A stretch of 64,000 nt of DNA, from contig NC_016622.1 in NCBI RefSeq assembly GCF_000283655.1, positions 818,501-882,500 on the forward strand. Reading direction: 5' to 3'. The DNA comes from Azospirillum lipoferum 4B (GTDB lineage Bacteria > Pseudomonadota > Alphaproteobacteria > Azospirillales > Azospirillaceae). Both the position numbers and the translations under genes were made by a program. The notes under the pieces are model-generated. The model was not told the origin of the DNA, made no database searches, and saw nothing but the letters and a program-made list of their open reading frames with translations. Every line of letters begins with the position of its first letter. Position 1 is the stretch's first letter. Positions 1 to 8,964 of the stretch are shown one piece after another.

Positions 1-1
1 G

Positions 2-115
2 GCGTACAACGAGTGCCCGAACTGCGGCGAGCTGAAGCGTCCGCACCACGTCTGCGGGTCTTGCGGCCATTACGACCAGCGCGAAGTGGTTCAGAGCGGC
101 ACCGCGGCCGCTTGA
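2..115 (+). CDS. rpmF: 50S ribosomal protein L32, C-terminal part
   Basis: This is the C-terminal 37 residues of ribosomal protein L32; the start lies left of the window. The two zinc-knuckle Cys pairs are visible (CPNCGE and CGSCGHY), followed by the short tail YDQREVV typical of bacterial L32. L32 is a structural protein of the large ribosomal subunit. It sits directly upstream of plsX, the usual rpmF-plsX-fabH order linking translation with fatty-acid and phospholipid synthesis. Confidence 0.93.
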   Translation, partial: AYNECPNCGELKRPHHVCGSCGHYDQREVVQSGTAAA

Positions 116-197
116 TCCTGATCGCGTTGTCTGAGGTCCCGATGATCAGGGGCGTTTTCCGCCCCTGCCGGGGTCCTAGCCGGGGAGCCTGTTCGCG

Positions 198-1250
198 GTG
201 AGCCAGCGCCTGACCATCGCCCTGGATGCCATGGGTGGCGATCTCGGTCCCGACATGGTCGTTGCCGGGGCGGACATCGCGCGGGAGCGCCATCCCGACG
301 TCCGCTTTCTGCTGTATGGCGACCGGGAGCGGATCGAACCGCTGCTGAACCTGCGTCCCGCGTTGAAGGCGGTGGCGGAGATCCGCCATACCGCCGACTT
401 CGTGGCCGGGGATGCCAAGCCCGCAATCGCGTTGCGCGCCGGACGCCAGTCCAGCATGAGGCTTGCCATTGACGCCGTGGCGTCGGGCGATGCCGCCTGC
501 GTGGTTTCGGCCGGCAATACCGGCGCCCTCATGGCGATGGCGAAGTTCGTGTTGAAGACGCTGCCGGGCATCGACCGGCCGGCGATGGCGTCCTTCTTCC
601 CGACGCAGCGGGGCGAGAGCGTGATGCTGGACCTCGGCGCCAATGCCGAATGCCAGCCGGAGAACCTCGTCCAGTTCGCCGTGATGGGTGCCGTCTTCGC
701 GCGCGCCATCCTGGGGCTGCCGGAGCCGTCGATCGGCGTGCTGAACATCGGCTCGGAAGACATGAAGGGCAACGAAGTGGTGCGTGCCGCGGCGGCCAGC
801 CTGCGCGACATGCCGCTGCCCGGCCGTTTCCATGGCTTCGTCGAAGGCACCGACATCGGGCTGGGCACGGTGGACGTCATCGTCACCGACGGCTTCACCG
901 GCAATGTCGCGCTGAAGACAGCGGAGGGGACGGCCAAGCTGTTCTCCGAATTCCTGCGCCGCACCTTCGCGACGTCCTTCCTGGCACGGATCGGTTATCT
1001 GCTGGCACGCGGCGCCTTCAAGCGCTTCCGCGAGCGGATCGACCCGCGGCGCTACAACGGCGCGATGTTCCTGGGCCTGCGCGGCGTCTGCGTGAAGAGC
1101 CATGGCGGTACCGACCCGGTCGGATTCGCCAATGCCGTCGCGGTCGCCATCAATCTGGCGACTCACGGTTTCAACGAGCGCATCAAGGAAGAGATGGGGC
1201 GCATTGCCGACGCGACCCCTCTTCCCGACACGAAGGCGGCGGCGGGCTGA
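198..1250 (+). CDS. plsX: Phosphate acyltransferase PlsX
   Basis: A 350-residue protein with a GTG start. PlsX converts acyl-ACP and phosphate to acyl-phosphate, the donor used by PlsY in phospholipid synthesis; it is a peripheral membrane enzyme. The N-terminal ALDAMGGDLGPD motif, the central SAGNTGALMA stretch and ANAECQPENLVQFA are family hallmarks, and the length is standard. It lies between rpmF and fabH, with 3 bases separating its stop from the fabH start, so it is almost certainly co-transcribed with them. Confidence 0.97.
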   Translation: MSQRLTIALDAMGGDLGPDMVVAGADIARERHPDVRFLLYGDRERIEPLLNLRPALKAVAEIRHTADFVAGDAKPAIALRAGRQSSMRLAIDAVASGDAACVVSAGNTGALMAMAKFVLKTLPGIDRPAMASFFPTQRGESVMLDLGANAECQPENLVQFAVMGAVFARAILGLPEPSIGVLNIGSEDMKGNEVVRAAAASLRDMPLPGRFHGFVEGTDIGLGTVDVIVTDGFTGNVALKTAEGTAKLFSEFLRRTFATSFLARIGYLLARGAFKRFRERIDPRRYNGAMFLGLRGVCVKSHGGTDPVGFANAVAVAINLATHGFNERIKEEMGRIADATPLPDTKAAAG

Positions 1251-1253
1251 ACC

Positions 1254-2225
1254 ATGGTCATGCGTTCCCGAGTTCTTGGTTGCGGTACCTTCCTGCCGGC
1301 CAACATCGTCACCAACCAGGATCTGGAACAGCGGGTCGACACGTCGGACGAGTGGATCGTCCAGCGTACCGGCATCAGGTCGCGCCACATCGCGGCGGAG
1401 GGGGAGAAGACCTCCGACCTCGCCATCGCCGCGGCGACCCGCGCGCTTGAGCATGCCGGCGTGCCGGCGGGCAGCATCGACTGCATCGTGCTGGCCACCA
1501 CCACGCCCGACAACACCTTCCCGGCCACGGCGACCAAGGTGCAGGCGGCTCTGGGGACCAAGGGCTTTGCCATGGACATCCAGGCGGTCTGCGCCGGGTT
1601 CGTCTATGCCATGGCGGTCGCCGACAATTTCCTGCGCAACGGTCAGGCGCGCCGCGCGCTGGTGATCGGGGCGGAGACCTTCTCCCGCCTGCTGGACTGG
1701 AACGACCGCACCACCTGCGTACTGTTCGGCGACGGTGCCGGCGCCATCGTGCTGGAGGCCTATGAGGCCAAGGGCGATTCGACCGACCGCGGCGTGCTGT
1801 CCACCCATCTGCATTCCGACGGCAGCCAGTACGACCTGCTCTATGTCGATGGCGGCGCGTCCTCGACCGGCACCATTGGCCATGTCCGCATGCACGGGCA
1901 GGAGATCTTCCGCCACGCCGTGTCCAAGCTGTCGGCGGTGGTGGAGGAGGCGCTGGTCGCCAACGGTCTGGAGTCCACCGACATCGACTGGATGGTTCCG
2001 CACCAGGCGAACCGTCGGATCATCGACGGGCTGGCCCGCAAGATGAAGCTGTCGCCGGAAAAGGTCGTGCTGACGGTCGACCGCCACGGCAACACCTCTG
2101 CCGCGTCGATTCCGCTGGCGCTGGGCGAGGCAGTGGCCGATGGCCGGGTCAAGCGCGGTGACCTGATCCTGATGGAAGCCATCGGCGGCGGCCTGACCTG
2201 GGGTTCGGCGCTGGTCCGCTGGTAG
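1254..2225 (+). CDS. fabH: 3-oxoacyl-[ACP] synthase III
   Basis: A 323-residue ketoacyl-ACP synthase III, which condenses acetyl-CoA with malonyl-ACP to start fatty-acid synthesis. The catalytic triad is visible: Cys113 in AVCAGFVYA, His in HQANRRI, and Asn in [11 protein letters not shown]. The length is normal. It begins 3 bases after plsX. The ATG at 1254 is used; the second Met, two codons later, is an alternative start that changes nothing functionally. Confidence 0.97.
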   Translation: MVMRSRVLGCGTFLPANIVTNQDLEQRVDTSDEWIVQRTGIRSRHIAAEGEKTSDLAIAAATRALEHAGVPAGSIDCIVLATTTPDNTFPATATKVQAALGTKGFAMDIQAVCAGFVYAMAVADNFLRNGQARRALVIGAETFSRLLDWNDRTTCVLFGDGAGAIVLEAYEAKGDSTDRGVLSTHLHSDGSQYDLLYVDGGASSTGTIGHVRMHGQEIFRHAVSKLSAVVEEALVANGLESTDIDWMVPHQANRRIIDGLARKMKLSPEKVVLTVDRHGNTSAASIPLALGEAVADGRVKRGDLILMEAIGGGLTWGSALVRW

Positions 2226-2378
2226 GCGGCCCCTCCTTTTTCCACTCCGGATTCAATGCTGCACCGCACGCCCAACCCGGCTTTGGCCGGGCTGTATGCG
2301 GCTGCCAAGCTTTTGAATTGACGGACCTTCTTTCCCCGGATTACCGTCTTCGCAACGGTTGCGGGGGGAGGTCGAACC

Positions 2379-2711
2379 ATGTCTCAGAACACCGTCACGC
2401 GCGCCCAATTGAGCGAGGCCGTCTACCAGGAAGTCGGACTTTCGCGGAACGAATCGGCCGATCTGGTCGAAACCGTCCTGGACGAGATTTCCGACGCGCT
2501 CGCCCGGGGGGAGATGGTGAAGATTTCCTCCTTCGGCAGTTTCCAGGTTCGCCAGAAGGGTGAGCGAATCGGCCGGAACCCCAAGACCGGGGAAGAGGTT
2601 CCGATCTTGCCGCGGCGGGTGCTGGTCTTCCGCGCCAGCCATGTGCTGAAGAACCGCATCAACGATGTCCAGGAGGGTGGGGCGCCGACGCCTGCGCGGG
2701 CTCTCTCCTGA
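2379..2711 (+). CDS. ihfA: Integration host factor subunit alpha
   Basis: A 110-residue HU/IHF-family DNA-bending protein. The beta-arm intercalation motif [12 protein letters not shown] and the early alpha-helical part beginning [14 protein letters not shown] fit IhfA rather than HU. IHF alpha pairs with IHF beta to bend DNA at promoters, recombination sites and origins. The gene follows fabH after a 153-base gap that carries a GGGGGAGG-like ribosome-binding site and is followed by a merR-type gene, the usual alphaproteobacterial order. Confidence 0.95.
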   Translation: MSQNTVTRAQLSEAVYQEVGLSRNESADLVETVLDEISDALARGEMVKISSFGSFQVRQKGERIGRNPKTGEEVPILPRRVLVFRASHVLKNRINDVQEGGAPTPARALS

Positions 2712-2814
2712 CGCCGGTTGTCCGTTATGACCCCGGCTCATCGCCCGCCGCCGTGCCGCACCTGTCTGTGGATCCCCGCATCCGGTCGCTACCGGGTGGC
2801 GGCCTGATCCTGCC

Positions 2815-3279
2815 ATGAAGTCCGCCACGGCCTATCGCACCATCAGCGAGGTATCGACCGACCTGAACGTGCCTCAGCATGTGTTGCGCTTTTGGGAAAC
2901 CAAGTTTCCCCAGATCCGCCCGCTGAAGCGCGGCGGCGGCCGGCGCTTTTACCGGCCGGAGGACGTTGAGCTTCTGCGCCGAATTCAGGCCCTGCTGTAT
3001 GAGGACCGCTACACCATCAAGGGCGTGCAGCGCCTGCTGAAGGAAGGGCGCATGTCCGACCCGACGCCGCCTTTGCCCGAGGATGCCGATGAGCCGCAAG
3101 ACTCCGATGCTGGACAGTTGGGCGAAGAGGCGTTTGACGGCGATGGCGGCCCGGATGACGGGCAACATCCTCCTTTGTCCGCCGCCCTGCGGCACGAGAT
3201 CACCATGGTGGTCGACGAGTTGAAATCTCTGCGGTCGATGCTGTCGCGTCTGTCCGAAATCGGGGACAAAAAAAGCTGA
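2815..3279 (+). CDS. MerR-family transcriptional regulator
   Basis: A 154-residue regulator. The N-terminal winged helix is clear: [20 protein letters not shown], then [10 protein letters not shown] and [15 protein letters not shown]. No C-terminal Cys cluster for metal sensing is seen; the middle is acidic ([14 protein letters not shown]) and the tail a predicted helix ([13 protein letters not shown]). It belongs to the small MerR subgroup found next to ihfA in many alphaproteobacteria, whose effector is not established. Transcription probably runs on from ihfA, about 100 bases upstream. Confidence 0.9.
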   Translation: MKSATAYRTISEVSTDLNVPQHVLRFWETKFPQIRPLKRGGGRRFYRPEDVELLRRIQALLYEDRYTIKGVQRLLKEGRMSDPTPPLPEDADEPQDSDAGQLGEEAFDGDGGPDDGQHPPLSAALRHEITMVVDELKSLRSMLSRLSEIGDKKS

Positions 3280-3373
3280 AAAATCATTACGGGAGATGTT
3301 GCATCGGCAAAAGTCCGCGGCTATAGTCCCGTTCCCTTCCGGAGCCAAGCCGCAAGCACTGCGGTGAAGTTGA

Positions 3374-3450
3374 CGGAGCGTAGCGCAGCCTGGTAGCGCA
3401 TCAGACTGGGGGTCTGGGGGTCGCAGGTTCGAATCCTGTCGCTCCGACCA
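3374..3450 (+). tRNA. tRNA-Pro (anticodon GGG)
   Basis: A 77-nt gene with encoded CCA. The acceptor stem CGGAGCG pairs with CGCTCCG; the anticodon loop is CTGGGGG with anticodon GGG; the T arm contains GGTTCGAATCC. It reads proline codons CCC/CCU. The 3' half is overlapped on the other strand by the end of a decayed integrase gene, the usual sign of a tRNA used as an integration site. Confidence 0.96.
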
Positions 3451-4377
3451 GTTCCGGAAGGACCGAAAAAGCCTTGGAACCCAACGGTTCCAGGGCTTTT
3501 TCTTTGCCCGCGTCCTGGGTTGCTTTCGGCGCTGCTGCTCCGTCCGTTTGCGACTCTTGTTTGCGACTTGGCGACGCCGCCGCATTGGCGAAGACCTTCA
3601 TCGGGATCGCCTCCACCGCGTTGCGCGCCGCTTCGTCGGCCACCGGGAGATACCGCTTCGTCGTTTCGTAACTCCGGTGCCGGGCCAGTTGCTGGGTGAC
3701 GGCGGCGGTTGCCACACGGGCCACGGCGGTCACATAGCTCGCTTTCGTGTCGTGGAAGCGGTATTGCAGCCCCAGCGCCTTCATGGCGGTCGGCAACGCT
3801 CGCTTTGGGGGTTTTCACCGGCTGACGCTTGCCCTTCTCGCCACGTTGATAGGTCAGCAGATGCTGTTGCCTCCAGCCGCGAGCCTGGGCGAGCAGCCGG
3901 GTGAGCAATTCCATGGCCTCCGCTCCGGCGGCGATGAGCTCGGCCCGGTTCGCCTCCGTCGAACTGGCCTCCAGCCACACCCCGCGGTTCTGGAAATCGA
4001 CCTGATCGACCCCGTAAGGGCGAAGACCTCCCCCTTCCGGAAGCCCATGAGGCGGGCCAGCAGGATGCCGTCGGCAAGATGCTGGGGAACCCGTTGCATG
4101 ATCGCCTGGAGGTCATCGTCGGACACCGGGCGGGGCAGATGTTCCGGTTCGGCCAGCCGGGGTACCTTCGGCAGTTCGGCAAGGAGCGGACGCCCGCCGG
4201 CATCCTTCAGCCCATGAACCAGCCGCATGGCCTCGCCCAGGCAGACGAGATAGCGGTTGATGGTCGAGTCGGCGCGCTTGCGGTCGGATGGCCGGAAGAG
4301 CTTTGCCGGATCGGACTCGGGAGCCTGCTTCTTCGATCCGCCGATGTAGATCATGACCGGCTGCTCACGCGACCAGG
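3401..4377 (-). pseudogene. Tyrosine integrase remnant, C-terminal part (frameshifted)
   Basis: The catalytic part of a phage-type tyrosine recombinase, spread over three frames. Upstream (about 4354-4015) the reading MIYIGGSKKQ...LMGFRKGEVFALT matches a core-binding domain running into box I, but the Arg context is damaged. A second frame (about 3980-3800) has VWLEASSTEANRAELI and QQHLLTYQRGEKG. A third (3796-3401) carries FHDTKASYVTAVARV, QQLARHRSYETTKRYL and the catalytic Tyr region. It ends inside tRNA-Pro on the opposite strand. Two frameshifts are needed, and its 5' part is cut off by the IS66 insertion at 4378, so the gene is dead. Confidence 0.85.
4370..4377. repeat. Left 8-bp target duplication of the IS66 element
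   Basis: CGACCAGG immediately precedes the left inverted repeat and is repeated exactly at 10893-10900. IS66-family elements make 8-bp duplications, so the pair fixes the element ends. Confidence 0.93.
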
Positions 4378-4474
4378 GTACGCCTCCGGTGAGTGCCGCC
4401 TTGGCAAAGTAGGGTCCGGCGTCTGAGTTTTGCGTTGCGCGTCATCGCGCGGACGCAAACGAGTTGCAAACGTC

Positions 4475-4592
4475 ATGGCTTACCAGCGTATCGAGGTTTT
4501 GACGGGCCGGGAACGGCGGCGGAGCTACACGCCGGCGGAGAAGGTGCGGATGGTTGAGGAGGCGTTCCGGCCCGGCGTGGTGGTGACGGAGG
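4475..4592 (+). pseudogene. IS66 tnpA, 5' part (split by IS3 element)
   Basis: The first 39 codons of the IS66 accessory protein TnpA, with MAYQRIEVLTGRERRRSY and the KVRMVEEAF helix of its DNA-binding domain. The frame continues exactly at 5921 once the IS3 element and one copy of the GAGG duplication are removed (VVVTE joined to AARRLGVHES), giving a 136-residue product. As it stands the gene is disrupted. Confidence 0.92.
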
Positions 4593-4631
4593 TGAACCGC
4601 GCCGGTTTTCCCGGAGACCATTTGTGTTGAG

Positions 4632-5537
4632 TCACGCCGCCCTGGCGACGTCCTCGGTTTGGGCATAGTAACGCGCTTCGGCCTCGGCGGGAGGAATGTT
4701 GCCGATGGGTTCGAGGAGGCGCCGGTGGTTGAACCAGTCGACCCATTCCAGAGTGGCGAACTCGACAGCCTCCAAGGTGCGCCATGGCCCGCGGCGCCGG
4801 ATCACCTCGGTCTTGTAGAGACCGTTGATGGTCTCGGCCAACGCGTTATCGTAGGAATCGCCAACGCTGCCCACGGAAGGCTCGACCCCAGCTTCGGTGA
4901 GACGCTCGGTGTAGCGAATCGCAACGTATTGCGATCCCCTGTCGGAGTGATGGATGAGGCCGCAGCCCTTGGCCGGTCGGCGGTCGTGAAGTGCCTGTTC
5001 GAGCGCATCCAGAACGAAGCCGGCGTGGGCTGTGCTGGACACCCGCCAGCCCACGATGCGGCGCGCGAAGGCGTCGATGACGAAGGCCACGTAGACGAAG
5101 CCCTGCCATGTCGATACGTACGTGAAATCGGCCAACCACAGGGCGTTTGGGCGTGGCGCCTGGAATTGGCGGTTCACCCGGTCAGCAGGGCATGACGCCG
5201 CCCGGTCGCTGATCGTGGTGCGCACCACCTTGCCACGCATCGCTCCTTTCAAGCCCATCTGCTTCATCAGTCGAGCCACTGTGCAGCGTGCCACGTCGAT
5301 ACCCTCCCGCCGCAACTGCCGCCAAACTTTACGTACCCCATAGACCTGGAAGTTCGCGTCCCAGACCCGCCGGATAGCCTCCCTCAGCACTGCGTCGCTT
5401 CGCGAACGGGCCGGCGCCTTGGACGGATCGGCCTGTCGGGCGGCATGGGCGTAATAGGTGGACGGGGCGATCGGCAGCACTCGGCAGATCGGCTCGACCC
5501 CGTGAACGGCGCGGTGCGCGTCGATGAAGGCGATCAT
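4632..5537 (-). CDS. IS3-family transposase OrfB (DDE catalytic subunit)
   Basis: A 301-residue integrase-core transposase. It has an N-terminal HTH_21-like region ([34 protein letters not shown]) followed by the rve catalytic domain. The DDE residues are visible: Asp in LWLADFTYV, Asp in [10 protein letters not shown], and Glu in [12 protein letters not shown]. The tail [20 protein letters not shown] is typical. Its ATG overlaps the orfA stop (ATGA); in IS3 elements the active transposase is usually an OrfAB fusion made by frameshifting, but no obvious A6G slippery run is seen here, so coupling is also possible. Confidence 0.95.
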   Translation of the reverse strand: MIAFIDAHRAVHGVEPICRVLPIAPSTYYAHAARQADPSKAPARSRSDAVLREAIRRVWDANFQVYGVRKVWRQLRREGIDVARCTVARLMKQMGLKGAMRGKVVRTTISDRAASCPADRVNRQFQAPRPNALWLADFTYVSTWQGFVYVAFVIDAFARRIVGWRVSSTAHAGFVLDALEQALHDRRPAKGCGLIHHSDRGSQYVAIRYTERLTEAGVEPSVGSVGDSYDNALAETINGLYKTEVIRRRGPWRTLEAVEFATLEWVDWFNHRRLLEPIGNIPPAEAEARYYAQTEDVARAA

Positions 5538-5863
5538 TTCTTGAACGGGCGGTCGAGCTCCGCCTGGGCGAAATACGCCGACGCCTTGCGTAGGATCTCA
5601 TTCGCCTGGCGCAGCTCCCGCACCTCACGCTCCAAAGCCTTGATCCGTTCCTGCTCGTCCGTTGTCGGCCCCGGCCGCTTGCCCTGGTCACGCTCGGCCT
5701 GCCGGACCCAGCCCCGCAGCGTTTCCGGAGTGCAGCCGATCTTCGCCGCGATCGAACTGATCGCCGCCCACTGCGAGGCATGCTCGCCTTCGTGCTCGAA
5801 CACCATCCGAACCGCGCGCTCGCGCACTTCAGGGGCGTATTTGGGTGATGCCTGTTTCGTCAT
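5534..5863 (-). CDS. IS3-family transposase OrfA (HTH subunit)
   Basis: A 109-residue HTH_Tnp_1 protein beginning [20 protein letters not shown]. It has a helix-turn-helix ([20 protein letters not shown]) and a C-terminal leucine-zipper-like coiled coil ([20 protein letters not shown]). It binds the element ends and is the N-terminal partner of OrfB. It starts about 50 bases inside the right inverted repeat and overlaps orfB by 4 bases. Confidence 0.94.
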   Translation of the reverse strand: MTKQASPKYAPEVRERAVRMVFEHEGEHASQWAAISSIAAKIGCTPETLRGWVRQAERDQGKRPGPTTDEQERIKALEREVRELRQANEILRKASAYFAQAELDRPFKK

Positions 5864-5916
5864 GATGACCCCAGTCTCTCAGAAGATGGGGCCTCCGACA
5901 AACCCGGGGCGGTTCA

Positions 5917-5920
5917 GAGG
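5917..5920. repeat. Right 4-bp target duplication of the IS3 element
   Basis: GAGG directly follows the element end and matches the GAGG at 4589-4592 before its other end. Removing one copy restores the tnpA reading frame. Confidence 0.9.
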
Positions 5921-6213
5921 CGGCCCGTCGGCTGGGCGTGCACGAAAGCCTGCTGTATCGCTGGCGGGACCTGATGAAGGTCGGCGGGACCTCCGTGGCC
6001 GAACCGCCCAGCTTTGTCGCGGTGACCATCGCGCCGGAGCCGAGCGTGATGGAACCGCCGGTCGCGGAGCCTCATACGCCATTGCCGCCTCCGGCGGCGC
6101 CGGAGATGAGCCCAGCGATCCTCGAGGTCATCCTGCCCAGCGGGGCACGTCTGCGTCTGGAAGGGCCGGTCGACCCGGCCCTGGCGGCGGCCGTTGTCGG
6201 TGCCCTGGCATGA
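5921..6213 (+). pseudogene. IS66 tnpA, 3' part
   Basis: The remainder of TnpA: ARRLGVHESLLYRWRDLM completes the helix-turn-helix, then a proline-rich linker and the tail ILEVILPSGARLRLEGPVDP typical of IS66 TnpA. Its stop overlaps the tnpB ATG (ATGA). It is separated from the start of the gene by the 1.3-kb IS3 insertion. Confidence 0.92.
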
Positions 6214-6361
6214 TTCCGGTGCCGAGTGGCGTGCGGGTGTGGCTGGCCAGCGGGCACACCGACATGCGCAAGGGCTGGGCAAGCTTGGCGCTGCTGGTGC
6301 AGGAACGCTTCGCCCAAGACCCGCACAGCGGTCATCTTTTCATTTTCCGCGGGCGCCGGGG
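6210..6361 (+). pseudogene. IS66 tnpB, 5' part (split by recombinase module)
   Basis: The first 50 codons of IS66 TnpB: MIPVPSGVRVWLASGHTDMR, then KGWASLALLVQE and HLFIFRGRR. Homology stops after 6361 and resumes at 8965 (GDLVKIIWYDGQG). Joining the two pieces gives a 115-residue protein in frame, the usual TnpB length. Confidence 0.93.
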
Positions 6362-6402
6362 GGATTGAGCGTCATTCAGCATACAGTTTCGAGTCGGCTC
6401 GC

Positions 6403-6846
6403 GTGGAGTATCCGTGGCACCCGCTGTACGGGAAGACATTGAGGGTGGTGAGCCGGACAGTACGTGGTGGCCACTCCGTCCTGTGGCTCGAGGAACGCCC
6501 CGATACCGCCCGGGAATTGCCGGCCTGGATGTGCGACCCGGCTTACTGCCTTGATATGGCGGCATTGGGTCCGCCGCAGACCACAGTCGCAGCCCTTAGC
6601 GCATTGGCGGCAGTTCTCTCGGATCTGCGGGACTCGATCGGCGGCGGCGCAGCATCGGACAACTCACCCACGGAGGAGGTTGCCGATGACCAGACGACCG
6701 CGGCCGACGTCCCAACTCTTGCTCGACCTCACGGTTCCACTCCCGGGTCTCGTGGTTCCGGACGAGGTCGTGCAGGTCCTGGCGGACCTCCTCCTGGAAG
6801 CCGTCGGAGCCCGGCTGGGCACGAAGAAAAAGGAGGACGGCCATGA
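6403..6846 (+). CDS. DUF5372-like protein of the recombinase module
   Basis: About 147 residues from a GTG start inside the module. The N-terminal WHPLYGKTLRVVSR, the central SVLWLEERP and RELPAWMCDP resemble small DUF5372-type proteins encoded next to serine recombinases. The function is unknown; an accessory role in recombination or target choice is inference from context. The C-terminal third (after TEEVADDQT) is low complexity (Gly, Pro, Arg) and overlaps the next gene in another frame, so the true end may be earlier. The start is uncertain because the frame is open leftwards into IS66 sequence. Confidence 0.6.
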   Translation: MEYPWHPLYGKTLRVVSRTVRGGHSVLWLEERPDTARELPAWMCDPAYCLDMAALGPPQTTVAALSALAAVLSDLRDSIGGGAASDNSPTEEVADDQTTAADVPTLARPHGSTPGSRGSGRGRAGPGGPPPGSRRSPAGHEEKGGRP

Positions 6847-6865
6847 GCCCCAAGATCACCGCTGA
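6686..6865 (+). CDS. Small protein of the recombinase module
   Basis: A 59-residue reading frame with a good ribosome-binding site (GGAGGAGG, 6-13 bases upstream). It begins MTRRPRPTSQLLLDLTVPLP and has a predicted helix DEVVQVLADLLLEAVGARLG and a basic tail. It overlaps the DUF5372-like frame and the start of the recombinase gene, which suggests translational coupling. No family is recognised; it may be an accessory factor of the recombinase. Confidence 0.55.
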   Translation: MTRRPRPTSQLLLDLTVPLPGLVVPDEVVQVLADLLLEAVGARLGTKKKEDGHEPQDHR

Positions 6866-8933
6866 TCACCTCGGCCGCGGTGCCGCGATCTATGTCCGCC
6901 AGTCCACACCCGGCCAGCTGATCAATCATACGGAAAGCCGTCGTCGACAGTATGACTTGGCTGACGCCGCACGGGCGGCTGGGTTCGTCGATGTCATGAT
7001 CATCGATGAGGACCTTGGCCGCTCTGGTTCCGGCCTCGAAAGCCGTCCTGGCTTTCAGAAGCTGGTGGCGGCGGTCTGCGCCGGCACCGTCGGTGCCGTC
7101 TATTGCATCGAGGCATCGCGGCTGGCCCGCAACGGCCGGGATTGGCACCACCTCATTGACCTCTGTGCTCTGGCAGGGGCGTTGGTCGTCGACCCAGATG
7201 GGGTCTATGATCCAAGGCTGCTGAACGACCGCCTTCTGCTCGGCCTGAAGGGAACAATGTCGGAGTACGAACTCAGCCTGCTGCGTCAACGCGGCATCGA
7301 AGCCCGAGACGGAAAAGCCCGCAGGGGGGAACTGCGGTTCACGCTACCGCCCGGCTACTGCTGGAACGAGGCCGGACGGATCGAAATCGATCCTGACGAG
7401 CGCGTTGCCGGCGCGATCCGGATGCTGTTCAGCAAGTTCCGAGAACTGGGCAGCGCCCGCCAGGTTTTTCTCTGGGCGCGCGCCGCCGAACTGTCGCTCC
7501 CCGTCGTGCGGCGCAACCTCATCGCCTGCAAAATCCTCTGGCAGCCGCCGGCGTACCACACGGTGATCCAGGTCCTGCAGAACCCGATCTATGCCGGCGC
7601 CTATGTGTTCGGCCGGCGGGGTAACCGGACTCGCGTTGTCGAGGGCCGGGCTCGGAAGACGAGCGGGCATAAACGGGAGCGCACCGAGTGGAATACCCTG
7701 CTGCGCGACAACCACGAGGGCTACATCACCTGGGCCGAGTTCGAGGAACATCAGCGCATGCTGGAGGAAAACGCCCACATGCAGAAGCGTGCCGCCCGCA
7801 AGGCCGGCCGGGGCGGCCGGGCACTGTTGACCGGGCTGGTCCGGTGCGGGCACTGCGGTCGCAAGATGCGGGTCTTCTACGGCATGCAGTCGGGGCATGC
7901 CCACCGTTACCAATGCCGAGGTGACGATGCCCATGTCGGTGTCGGTCTGTGCATCGGCATCGGCGGTATTCGTGTCGATCGGGCGGTCGTGGCGCAGATG
8001 CTGGAAGCCGTCTCTGCCAGAGCGGTGGAGGCTGCCCTGCTTGCCGCCGACCAGGCGGCTGCGGCGGGGGCGGAAGAGCGGGCAGCGCTGGAGCGCGAGT
8101 TGGAGGCGGCCCGCTATGATGCCTCGTTGGCGGCTCGCCGGTACGACCTCGTGGAGCCGGAAAAGCGCCATGTCGTGAGAGAACTGGAAGCGCGCTGGAA
8201 TACGGCTCTGGAACGGGTGGCGCAGATCGAACGTCGGATTGCCGAGGCCGAGGCGCGCTCATCGGCGCGCCCAAGGGTGAACAGGGCGGCTCTTCTGGGG
8301 TTGGCTCACGATCTGTCGGCGGCCTGGAATGCACCGACAGCGGACGCGCGAACTCGGCAACGTCTGACCCGGCTACTCGTGGAGGAGGTGGTGATCGACC
8401 TCGACGACGCGGCGTACGAGGCGGTGCTGCGGATTCATTGGATAGGTGGCCGACACACCGAACTGCGTGTCCCACGGGCCAGGACCGGGCGTCGAGCGGA
8501 CAAAGCACATCCAGGAGCGGTGGAGGTCGTGCGCAAGCTGTCCGGACATTGGCCGGATCATGAGATCTCCGTCACGTTGAACCGCATGAAGTGCCGGAGC
8601 GATAACGGAGAGACCTGGACGACCGTGAAGGTTCGGCTGTTGCGGGAGCGACTTGGCCTTTCCGATTTCGACCCGACCGTGCCCCGTCCCGAGACGCTGA
8701 CGGCCGACAAGGCGGCGAAGCGGCTCGGCATCTCCATTCCCTCCGTGCACCGCCTTATTCAGCGTGGGATCCTGCCGGCAACGCAGCTTGTCCCATCAGC
8801 CCCGTGGCACATTCCCATGGCAGCCTTGGACACGGACGCCGTGCAAACGGGCGTGAACGAGATTAAGGCGCGGCGCCCCAAGAACCTCATTGATTATCAA
8901 AGAGATGAGACGATGCTGTTGCCAGGATTGTGA
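6843..8933 (+). CDS. Large serine recombinase
   Basis: A 696-residue recombinase. The resolvase domain has the catalytic Ser near residue 21 (YVRQSTPGQ), the IDEDLGRSGSG loop and the Arg motif EASRLARNGRDW. A recombinase domain follows (residues about 165-290, with NPIYAGAYVFGRRG), then a zinc ribbon (CGHCGRKMRVFY...YQC) and a long coiled coil rich in Glu and Arg. The C-terminal end carries a MerR-like helix-turn-helix (TADKAAKRLGISIPSVHRLI). Such enzymes integrate and excise DNA by 2-bp staggered cuts. It appears intact and could mobilise the module it sits in. Confidence 0.93.
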   Translation: MSPKITADHLGRGAAIYVRQSTPGQLINHTESRRRQYDLADAARAAGFVDVMIIDEDLGRSGSGLESRPGFQKLVAAVCAGTVGAVYCIEASRLARNGRDWHHLIDLCALAGALVVDPDGVYDPRLLNDRLLLGLKGTMSEYELSLLRQRGIEARDGKARRGELRFTLPPGYCWNEAGRIEIDPDERVAGAIRMLFSKFRELGSARQVFLWARAAELSLPVVRRNLIACKILWQPPAYHTVIQVLQNPIYAGAYVFGRRGNRTRVVEGRARKTSGHKRERTEWNTLLRDNHEGYITWAEFEEHQRMLEENAHMQKRAARKAGRGGRALLTGLVRCGHCGRKMRVFYGMQSGHAHRYQCRGDDAHVGVGLCIGIGGIRVDRAVVAQMLEAVSARAVEAALLAADQAAAAGAEERAALERELEAARYDASLAARRYDLVEPEKRHVVRELEARWNTALERVAQIERRIAEAEARSSARPRVNRAALLGLAHDLSAAWNAPTADARTRQRLTRLLVEEVVIDLDDAAYEAVLRIHWIGGRHTELRVPRARTGRRADKAHPGAVEVVRKLSGHWPDHEISVTLNRMKCRSDNGETWTTVKVRLLRERLGLSDFDPTVPRPETLTADKAAKRLGISIPSVHRLIQRGILPATQLVPSAPWHIPMAALDTDAVQTGVNEIKARRPKNLIDYQRDETMLLPGL

Positions 8934-8964
8934 AAGGAGAGATGCACTATGTCACGCGATTTGG

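Larger units (their letters stand above)
4593..5916 (-). mobile_element. IS3-family insertion sequence nested in IS66 tnpA
   Basis: A 1324-bp element with termini TGAACCGCGCCGG at the left and TGAACCGCCCCGG reading inward from the right, starting with the TG typical of IS3 family ends. It is flanked by a 4-bp duplication GAGG (4589-4592 and 5917-5920), as expected for IS3-family members that duplicate 4 bp. It carries orfA and orfB on the minus strand, both intact. Related degraded copies lie at 11108-11283 and 29045-29588. Confidence 0.95.
6362..8964 (+). mobile_element. Serine-recombinase module inserted in IS66 tnpB
   Basis: A 2603-bp insertion defined by restoring the tnpB frame. It carries three overlapping genes on the plus strand: a DUF5372-like protein, a 59-residue small protein and a 696-residue large serine recombinase. 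No inverted repeats or long target duplication are seen. Both junctions share only a GG, consistent with the 2-bp crossover of serine recombinases. The exact boundary is therefore ambiguous by about 2 bases. Confidence 0.82.

Noticed and set aside
3321-3980. Long minus-strand frame across tRNA-Pro ending in a sequence like SDRIRTCDPQTPS
   Set aside because: This is the well-known spurious translation of the antisense of a tRNA gene. Only the part overlapping the decayed integrase is meaningful.
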